NCBI GenBank assembly: GCA_028622995.1
Contig: JAJQJQ010000024.1
Coordinates: forward strand, 1,054,001 to 1,118,000
DNA length: 64,000 bases
From: Panagrolaimus kolymaensis
Lineage: Eukaryota > Nematoda > Chromadorea > Rhabditida > Panagrolaimidae
Direction of reading: 5' to 3'
The notes under the pieces are model-generated. The model had not been told where the DNA came from. It did not search any database and saw nothing but the letters and a program-made list of their open reading frames with translations. This document shows positions 1-11,500 of the stretch, piece by piece. The stretch's first letter is position 1, and the number at the start of each line of letters is the position of its first letter. A program made the position numbers and the translations under genes.

Positions 1-3000
1 GACGCAATTGTCTTTCTTTTCTTCTTTTTTTGTTGTTGTTCATTTATCTATCTCGCTTGCTTCTACTTTACTTGCTTAAGGGCTTTTTTTGAAGACGAAG
101 ACGACCACCAACCGAAAAAAATAATAAAAAAATTGAGATGAAGCAAGCTCAGTTCTTCGGTTGCCTTTTGTCTTTTCGATATTTTTTTTCTCCCACAAAA
201 AAAATTTCAAGTCTAAAGTCTAAGTAAAGGAAGGAGGCCCTTCCTAAAAAAAATATTGATGCTAGTCCCTGCTTGCATCCCTCCATCAATATTTTATTTT
301 ATTTTTTTAAAGCAAAAAAATAAAGCAAGCGTTAACTTGCTTTTTTGCTCTCTTTTTTTTGTCGTTGTTATCATTGTCGTCCTTGTTTTTGCGTGTCCTC
401 AAATAAAAAAAATTTTTATTACTTGAAGGCAAAAGAAAAAAATGCAAAGAAAGAAAACTTTTTTGTGCAAAAAAAAACCAACCAAAAACAAAATTTTTTG
501 TTTCCTTTTTTTTCTTCACGCTCGAGCGATGGATGGTTTCTTTATGTTTGTATCTATCAAAAAAAAATAATTGTGGCGGTAGCTAAACAAAATACAAAAT
601 GTTTATTTTTATTTTATTTTTTTCGTTCGTACACGTTTTTATTTTGTGTTGTTGATTTTTTGGCTTACTTATTCCTTCATTCGATTGGCTTTCTAAATAT
701 TTTTTTTTTCTGAAATGGCCAATGTTCTCTTCTTCTTTTTTTTAGATGGTGTGTTGTAAAAAATGATTCTATTTTTTTTCTTATCTGATGGTCGATCGAG
801 TTTTTATTTGATAATTCTTTTGACCAAAGATATTTTATTTTATCAAAAAAAAATTACTAGAGATTTATGAGGAATTTTTTAATTTTGTCCAAATTTATTT
901 CCTGGTTTATCAATTTAAGAAAGGGAAAATTTCTTTGATAATAACTTTTTTCGTTTGAGATAATAACTTGTAAAAAACCATAGTTTGATATTAAACTTTT
1001 TTTCTTTTTTTAATTCGTCCAAAAAAATCTTTCATCTGATATTTTTTCTATTTTTTAAATTTTTTTTATAATCCTATTAAATATCGAACCAAGTGACTTT
1101 CACCCATTTTCACAATTTGTTACTTTTTTTTCTTTTCTCACATTTTAAACTTTTCATGAAAAATTGCTATAAAAAAAAAGCGGAATAAAAAAAGTTGAAT
1201 GACTTTATTTTGTCGACAGTTGTTTTTGTAATTATATCCTCATCCTTTCTTTTTCATCCATTTATTTTCGCGTTTATCTCACTTTTTTTCTTTGGTGTTT
1301 CAAAAAAAGATATCAAATGTCAAAAGTCCCTATAACAAAAGGAAACAACAACAATCTTTTTCACAGCTTTTTTACTTTTTATTGTTGTTAAATTGTATTA
1401 CATTTTTTTTGCTTTATTTTTTTATTGTTACTTTGTTGAATAGCTTCCAAAAATACCTTTGAAATAAATGATTTATAACTTTAAAAGAAAAATTTTAATG
1501 AATATTTTCTTAAAAAGCGAGACGCGTTTTGAATCGAAAGTTTTCTAAATTTAAGAAATGTTTATGCTTTTTTCTTTCTTCGAGATAAGCTTCACTTCAC
1601 TTTTCTCCATCTGAATCCAAAACGCTAATTTTTTAACGGAAATGATTAAGAATTAAATTTGAAATTTGTCTTATACAACTTTTTTGGGTTTCATGTTTCA
1701 TAAATTGAGTTAAACCTGCTTCGATACCCTTTCAGCTTTTTGAAGCTGAAATATTCCGCCACAATAATCCTCCAACTTTATTCCCTCAAATTTTTTGTAT
1801 CTTTTTTATTTTATTTTTATTATTTACGCTTGCAAGAACAATAACAACAAGAAGAAAACTTTTTAAGGAAATGCTTTTTCTATGCATAAATAAATTCAAA
1901 CTTCTTCTTCCCCATTTTATTTTATATTTTACTGACAACAACAAAGGCATAAAAAGACGAGAAAGTCAAAAAGTGAAGAAGAAAAAAAAATCTCGTTGAC
2001 ATTGCTTTTTTCTTTATTTTTGGGTTATTTTTTTGTTGTTAAAGCTTTTTCTTTCTTCTTTCCACTTTTTTGTTGCCTTTTTTGTAGCAAAATAAGCATG
2101 GATGCTGCCAAAAGAAAAACGTTTATATATTTTTAAACAACATCCAAAAAAAACATGCAACAACAATCCCTTGTATTCATGTCCTTCATGGCAATTTTCT
2201 AGCTTGCTTCCTCTTGTTGTGACTTCCTTAAACGCAAAAAAAAACACAAATATCTTTAAAAAAAAGCAGACAAAACCAATAAGGAAAAAAAAGATTATCT
2301 TAAGCTCAAATACAAAACAAAAAAAAATCCTCCCTCAAAAAAGCTATGAAAATAATCGCATTTTTTTTTTCTTCAGTTCCGAACATGCGTGTTTTTTCTT
2401 TTTGGTTGCCAAAAAAAAGTTTACATTTTGTTTTTTTGAAAAGCAAAAAAACATTCATTTTTTTGATAGGTTAAAGTTTTTTTTATCCCTTGTGGTTTAA
2501 AAACGCTTTTTCTTGTTGATGATAAACTTTCGGCGGTGGAACACACACAAACAAACAAAATGTCTGGCATCCATCTTTTTCCATATACATACTTACATAT
2601 ATTTTTTTGTTTCCTTTTTTTCGGCACTGGCATGTTCCATTTTTTGAAAACCCTTATCTTCTTCTTCCTTTCCCTCCTGCTTTTTTGAGAAAAAAAAAGG
2701 TTGAAACTTACAGATTTTGAGAATTGTTGAGAAAAATTAAGCAAGCAAATCACAGTGAAAGCTGAGATTTGTTGTATGTTATAAAAAAGATAAAAGAGAT
2801 AATTGTAGAAAAAATATTTTTCTAATGCTTTTCAAGGTTTTTTTATTTGCGTGTTTTTTAATTTCCAATAGTCCATTCATTTTTGTTTTTTCAAACCTCG
2901 CTAGTTTGTATTTTCTCTATAGATTTTTATATTACATTGAGGCTCATCGTGAAAACCTTTACCATTTTTAATTTTTTTTTCATCTTTCGTGACTTTTTTA

Positions 3001-3756
3001 TTTATTAAATATTTATGTATTTTGATTTAATTCATTTAATTAAATACAAAAAAAAGTTAAAGTTAAATAATAATTTCTGCTCTCGCAATTCTGCCAAAAA
3101 TTCGATGAGATTTAAGTGATCTTACAACAAACAGACGCCTTCCTTCCTCATCCTCGTTATTCTCTTTCATCCTTTATTTACTTACTTACTTACACATATA
3201 TAATTTTTTTATCAACTTTTAAATCGATAGAAAAAAAGTAAAGAAAGAAAGTTCAAACAAAACAAAAAATTCAAAAGAAAGAAAGAACGTTCATTTATTT
3301 ATATTGAATTCGAAAATAGAAATAATAATATTAAACGAAAATGATAAATAAAAAATTTTTAATAGGCAAGTTTTTTTTGTTTTTACCCATTTTTTAGTCT
3401 ATGGATTTCGTTGCCATTTTTTCTCTCTAAAAGTTCTGAGAAAAAAAAGAATAAAGAAATTCACATTTTTTTGGTTATCGATTTTTAACTTATTTTTTAT
3501 ATTTCTTTTCTGAATCATTTTTAATTCAATTACGTCGTCCAAGTCATTTTTTACAATTTATATTACAAACAAGAATTTCTGTCACCATACATACATACAT
3601 CTCTTAACTTCTACTCTTTAACCCTCCAACAAATAATAAAAAAATAAATAAAATGATTCGTCAAAAACTTGAAAATGTGAATTTATTTTCCATCCATTCT
3701 TTGCAATTCTTTATTTTTGGTTTATTCATTTTTGTAACAACAATCAATCAGTCAAA
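1..3756. other. Non-coding AT-rich region, no gene recognised
   Basis: I see no exon chain here on either strand. The sequence is dominated by runs of A and T, with short open frames made of Lys, Phe and Asn codons, which is what chance gives in such DNA. It holds two adjacent small hairpins at 228-295 (listed separately) and simple repeats of the ctta and cata type near 3180 and 3590. At 3653 an ATG opens a 37-codon frame that runs across the start codon of the following Ig gene; it could be a short upstream ORF, but nothing shows that it is translated. Confidence 0.6.
250..295. repeat. Inverted repeat (12-bp perfect stem)
   Basis: AAAATATTGATG at 250-261 is matched by its reverse complement at 284-295, around a 22-nt C-rich loop. 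A second, 7-bp hairpin (AGGAAGG/CCTTCCT) lies just before it at about 228-245. The function is unknown. A transcript-end or small-RNA hairpin is possible, but the stem is AU-rich and short. Confidence 0.5.
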
Positions 3757-6274
3757 ATGTTTTTAGTTGTGTATATTTTATTGACATTTTTACCCATTGC
3801 AATATCAAAGCAACCTTTTGCACAAGGAAATTGTAAGTTTATTGGATCTTTGGGGCTTGTCGAGCCTGCAAACCCAAAAATTTTATTAACCTTTAAAAAA
3901 ATTTTAGTGGCCGTAATTTTAAATGTTTCTAATGGAGTCGTGGCCCAACATCATAAATTAAAAGGTGACTTCAGTCAATCAAGCTTATGGTGTCAAGCCA
4001 CGGAAGATGGTCAAACCGCTTTAGAATTACATAATGCATCATTTCAACGAACATATTTTCCACATAAACATCAAGCTGAAATAGAAAATGGTAATCGAGC
4101 ATATTTTAAATTTGGCCAACCTACAACTCGAGATATTGGAAAATATAAATGTGATATGGTTACATCAGATGGACAAAGAGCATGGGGAAATTTATTTGTT
4201 TATAGTAAGCTAGCTTTAATAACTTGCAAATATCCATTTCTTTACTCTTTAATCGAAAAGTTTTTTAGTGAGACCCGTATTTTTTACTAATGGCACAGTT
4301 AGATTTGATATCAATGATGATGATGATCCATTCCATGTTACTGCATCATCAGCAAAATACAGTGAAGGTGATACGGTTGTCCTTAATTGTCCGGCCATTG
4401 CATATCCACAACCTGATATTGAATGGTTTAAAAATGATAAACCAGTTGGTAAGTCCATTAATCAATCACACAAGCATAGTTGCAACTTGCAATTCACAAA
4501 GTCTTTATTTTACCATAATACAAAAAACAAAACATCAAGATAAAATCAAATTAATTATTCTTTTTTTGCTTCTGATTCAACAGGTTTTGCATTAGGATCA
4601 AGATTAGCATATCCTCCAGTATCATCATCACCAGTTGGCTTATTGGTCTGAAAATACACACAAATATTTATATAGGAGATAGAAACAATTAAAGAAACAT
4701 ACAGAAACTTGACTTTCTTGTTTAGTGTGTTGAGTTTGAGTCACAGCGGCGCCTCCTTGAGTTGTCATATGTGATGTTCCATTCCCGGTTGGTCCATTAT
4801 TTTTAGTTGCAGAATTTTGTGCATTTGATTTAGGTTCTTTTGGAACATTTGAAGTTTTAGCAGGTTCAGGTGCCCTAAAAATGAAACATAAGTAAATTAG
4901 CCAGATAAAGAAAGGTAAAGAGGCTATGTACGAAGTAAGTATATCGCATATCATGTTAAAAAGTTAGCAGAAAAGTTTTATTAACAACTTTGCAAGTTAC
5001 CTCAACTTCCCAAATCGTCAACAAGTGACATGCTTCTCTCATAAAAAAGTGGCAAGAAAAACATTAATTGTGCAAACCATCCATTATCAGAATAAGCTTA
5101 GAAGTAGTCTAATTACAACATTAAAACCTTTTAAAAAAGCACTACAACAATGAGTAAAAGCTATAAAAGCAGCTGCACAATCTGTAGGCCTCAGAAAATA
5201 AGAACGTTTAGTAACAAGCTAGTGTAAGTATTAATATGAAAACAGAGGTGTTGATGTATGATTGCTATGCTCAGTTCAACTCAAAAAGTCAAAAGCGTAA
5301 AGTGTTGAGAGAAGCATTACATTAATAAGAAAAAAGTTTAAAAACCCATTCATTAAAACTTAAAGAAACAAAAATAATACCAACTTACGGTGCTTGACTT
5401 TGTTTTGGAGCTGCAGCAGATACAGCAGATTTAGGAGGTTTCATTTCACTTTTCTTATTATTATCTTTTGGTGGTGACTTCTTTGCACATTGAAAAATTA
5501 GAATCCATACAAAAGTTATTCCATGAAGTAATATTATTGGTAAAATTGATGATGTTGACGATGTTTCAAACAAAGTAAATAATAATTTAACAGCAGCAGA
5601 AGCAGCAACCATCATCACTTCTTTTCTTTCTTTCGTCTTCTTATTCTTTTCTTTAGAGACAAACTTGCGACGTCTTCTTTTCTTGATTTCAAAAATAATT
5701 CACGTTGATGATTGAAAATAAAAAAGATCATCATTCTTCTTTCTTTTACCTGAAAAACGAAAAATTTACATAAACATGGAAAAAATGATTTAAATAATGC
5801 AAATTATTGTTGTCTTTTTTAGATTCCGATGATGGACGTATAAGTAAACGAAATCCAAATCTTTATATTGATCAAGTATCACGAGCGGATGAAGGAACAT
5901 ATCGTTGTCGAGCAACTAATCGCTTTCCCGTACATGGCGAAGATGAAGAAGTTTTTTCTGCTGTTCTTGAACAACAACTTAGAATTAATGGTAAGAAAGA
6001 AAAAAATCTATCGCTTCCAAATCCTCCCAAAAATTCCTTTCATTATATTAATCCCCAATATTTTGTTCTAGGTATTCATGGATGGATATTACCCTTAATC
6101 ATTATTATTGTAACACTTATATTACTTTTTATTACAATTTATGCATGTTCAGCTTTTAAAAAGCGTAAACAAAATCAATATAATGTTGCAAAGCGAGAAA
6201 AAACTCTTCGAACTACTACTGAAGAAGAACGATTAAATGAAGTTGTTGTGGTTGATCGAGATGAAGAAGAATAA
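3757..6274 (+). CDS. Two-Ig-domain type I membrane protein (basigin/neuroplastin-like)
   Basis: Five exons: 3757-3832, 3908-4204, 4269-4448, 5823-5990 and 6072-6274, giving 307 aa with every junction in phase. The protein begins with a signal peptide (MFLVVYILLTFLPIAIS). The first Ig domain has Cys in LWCQ and the typical DIGKYKC. The second Ig domain (I-set) has VVLNCPA, the core Trp in IEWFKND and DEGTYRCRATN. A single membrane segment (WILPLIIIIVTLILLFITIY) follows, then a short charged tail ending in acidic residues. This layout fits cell-surface adhesion or chaperone proteins such as basigin or neuroplastin; the exact ortholog is uncertain. Intron 1 (75 nt) is a multiple of three and has no stop, so its retention would insert 25 residues in frame. 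Intron 3 (1374 nt) contains a complete gene on the opposite strand. Confidence 0.85.
4555..5615 (-). CDS. Small nested membrane protein, unrecognised family
   Basis: The gene lies wholly inside intron 3 of the Ig gene, on the opposite strand. Exons run 5615-5389, 4874-4703 and 4647-4555, with consistent phases (2, 0) and GTAAGT/GTATGT donors, giving 163 aa. One hydrophobic segment near residues 22-42 (ILPIILLHGITFVWILIFQ) is followed by a Lys/Pro/Ala-rich and then Asn/Gln/Thr-rich hydrophilic region. The C-terminus carries a distinctive DDDTGGYANLDPNAKP block before a charged end. I do not recognise the family and assign no function. Two or three in-frame Met codons start the protein; I use the outermost ATG. 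The coding bias, phases and splice sites make it a better reading than the + strand open frames in the same place. Confidence 0.7.
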
Positions 6275-8046
<1,772 letters not shown>

Positions 8047-8572
8047 TTTAATTTGTTCGTGTTTTTGTGTAATTTTTTCTCTGTATGAATCTTCCTTTTT
8101 AATTTGGAGTGTCGTTTCTGTTTGTATGTCTGTATGTATGTCGTTTCTGCTTTTGTTTTGTTTTGTCCCGATAGCCTAGATCAGTTTTTTACGCTGATTC
8201 CGAATATGTTGGTCTCACGTTTCGGAGAGTCAAATATGTCCATGTTTTGACCAGTTTAAATTTGCATTTTATAAAATTTTTCTTGACACGAAAGTTTCCC
8301 TTTGTTTGTTTTGAAATGGAAATGCTTGCAATTTTTGTAAGCATTTTTTTGGAAGTCAAAAATTTGTTTTTCTCTGACTGTCTGCATCGAAATTACACAT
8401 TATTGTTTGATTTCGTTTTATTTTTTGGTTAGGCTTGCTTGAACATTTTTTTTACATGTGATTTATTTATTCAAGCTATTTTTCTGAATTATTCTTCAAC
8501 TTTTTTCCTGATTGGTATTGGTATTGTTTATTTTTTTATTTTTTCTGCATTTTCTGTTGTTGTACCTCAGAA
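8047..8572. other. ARF 3' region and left flank of Helitron
   Basis: No gene is seen. The sequence is T-rich 3'UTR-like DNA. The left end of the Helitron must lie in this stretch or just before 8573, but Helitrons have no terminal inverted repeat and I could not fix the 5' TC end by eye. Confidence 0.4.
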
Positions 8573-11500
8573 ATGCAGGCGAACGTAAACGCAAGCGATG
8601 AGAATGTAAACGGCCTTCGGGCAAACTCCGGCCTTCGGGCAAACAATCACGGCCTTCGGGCAAACTTGCGTAACGATGAGTTAGAGAATGTTGAGCGAAG
8701 TGATGAAGTTAACGAGATTGAGTTAATGGAAGTTGAGGATAACGTTAGTGAACCTATTCTTATGGGTGCTATGATCGATGCGAATGTTATCGAAGGCGAA
8801 GAGTTGATCCCCAACGAAGAAGTACAGTTAGCAGCAGCGATATCCGAAGATTTTGCTACGTATTGCCGTAGAAAAAAGATTAGGAGCAGCGCCGCGAACC
8901 GAAGAAAGTGGACACGTCATCGTCAATCTGATGAAGAAAGGTTAAGTGAGCTTGAACGCTTACGACAACAACGTAGAGAAGCACGACAGCGTGAATCTGC
9001 AGGCCAACGTGCACTAAGGCTTGCTGATTTGCGTGAACGAAATAGATTGAGCCGTGATGACGAAGATAATGGGCAACGAGAAGCAAGGCTTGCTGATTTG
9101 CGTGAACGTAATAGATTAAGCCGTGATACCCAAGATGATGAGCAACGAGAAGCACGATTAGTCGCAGATCGAGAGCAACACGCTTTGTCAAGAGATAACG
9201 AAAGTGATGAGCAACGAGAAGCAAGGCTTGCTGCTTTGCGTGAACGTAATAGATTGAGCCGTGATAACGAAGATGTTGAGCAGCAAGAAGCACGATTACA
9301 CGCCCAACGTATTTTGCAAGCTTCTCAACGAGAAAATGAAAGCGTTGAAGAACAAGAAGCCCGATTAGAAGATGATCGCGTACAGCATGCACTTGCTCGC
9401 GAAAATGAGACACAAGCTGGACGAGTACAACGTAATGAAAGTCGGCGCACCGATTATGAAAGACAGCGAGAGAATCCCGCAAATGCGTTTCGTGCAGCCA
9501 ATAGCGATAATGTTGAGCAATTTACATTGGGCGAACGCGATACTCCATGCACGTTTTGTAGCGGATTGCATTACACATGTGAGAATCGTACAGCTCAAGG
9601 TACTTACGATAATTGTTGCAATTGCGGTCGCGTTAAAGTTGATTTCGAACCGGATTTTCCCGAACAATTGAAAGCGATGCTTAAGCGTGAAGAAGGTACC
9701 GATTGGCGTCCATTTCATGATAAAATTAATAAGTATAATACGAGCGTTAGCTTTGCGTATATGAAGGGTGAAATGCGTCAGTTACCTGGCATTTTTCACT
9801 ATCGAGTTCACGGTGAAGTTATGCATGTTTTACCGAGATATACTGATCCGCTTCCTGGACAACGGCCTGCTTTTGGGCAATTGTGGATTGTGGAAACCAA
9901 CGATGCTATTGAATATCGATGTCAAGCTCCATTTGCGTCTGATTGTGAGCGACGAATTTTTGAATTTTTGCATACTTTGTTGGCTAACATCAACGAATAT
10001 GCAAATATTTATCGTATGCTTCACGATATCGAGGATGAAGAGCGTGAAGTAGCGGAAAGAGAAGGACGCACGCCAAAAGTGTGCAAAATTCTCTTCAAAA
10101 AGACAACGAATAACACCAGCGATACGTATGCGTTACCGACAGTGTCTAACGAAGTAGCGGGTATTTTTATTTGCGATGAGAATGGTGACATTCCTTGGAA
10201 TGATATCCAAGTTCAACGAAAGTGTAACGACGGAGAGCCACCTATGGCTCAACGTATTTCTAAGTATTCGAAGCATTGTGAACCGCTTACGTTTGTGTTG
10301 TTTAACCCTTACGGTAGAGGAGACTTTTGGCATTATGATAGACCAAAGAATCCTTCTAATCCACAAGGCGGAAAACTTACTGCGCTCCAGTATTTTTTGT
10401 ATAAGTTAGCTTTGCGTACCGAAAATGAAGATGAGCCTTTTAATCCCATCCTTCATGGAGGTAAATTATTGAGCAAATATTTAGTTTGGTCCTTTACGAT
10501 TGTCGATAATGAGCGTTTAAAGTTTTTGCGATTGAATCAAAAGAAGTTACGAGTTGATACGTATACGGGTCTTACAGACTATTTGCGAAATGTTGGAGAA
10601 GCTAACGATTCGTTACCAGGAAAGAAGTTTGTTTTGCCCTCATCGTATACGATGGGACCGCGAAGCCAATCAGAGTTTTTGAATGATGCGAATGCGATGT
10701 GTCAGAAGCATGGAAAGCCGAGTTTATTTATTACGAAAACGTGCAATCCCGATGATCCAGATATTACGAGACATTTATTCGAGAACCAGCGAGCTTACGA
10801 CAGACCCGACGTTGTTGATATTGTTTTTAATTACCACGTTAAGCAATTCGTCAAGGAAATGAAGAGTGGTATTTTTGGAAAAGTTAAAGCTTTTCTTTAC
10901 GTTGTTGAGTTTCAGAAACGTGGCTTACCGCATATTCACAGTTTGTGGTGGTTTGAAGAAGAATGGAACGATATCGCGAAAATTAACGATTTCATTTCTG
11001 CTGAGCTACCCGATCGAGAAAGCGACCCCGTACTTTACGATTTGGTGGTGAAGCATATGCTTCATCGACCTTGCGGAGAATACGATCCGAATGCGATGTG
11101 TATGCAGGATGGTACATGTAAACGTCATTTTCCGAAAGCGTTTAGCGAAGAGACAACGTTTGATGAAAATTCGTATCCGACTTACCGAAGAAGAAACGAC
11201 GGCAAGCAAGCTACGGTTAACTTTAAAGGGCGACCTTTTATTCTTGATAACCGTTCAGTTGTTCCGTATAATGCGTATTTATTGAAGCGTTTCGGTTGCC
11301 ACATCAATATTGAAGTGGTATGCAGTTTGCGTACAGTTAATTATCTGTTCAAGTATTTGTTTAAAGGTCCGGACAGAATTAATATTGAGATCAGTAGCGG
11401 ACAAGTTAATTACGACGAGATTCAGTGCTTCCTTGATGCGAGATACTTATCCGCTCATGAAGCTTGCTGGAGACTTTACAAGTTCGATATGCATTTTTCG

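Noticed and set aside
345..2753. Open frames of 60-130 codons at the left end
   Set aside because: They consist mainly of Lys/Phe/Asn/Leu from A and T runs and occur on both strands at the same places. They show no domains or splice continuity.
4582..4650. A + strand exon that would give the Ig protein a short alternative end after residue 184
   Set aside because: It is the exact antisense of the nested gene's last exon. The minus strand has better coding pattern and phase continuity, and the second Ig domain is only complete when 4448 is joined to 5823.
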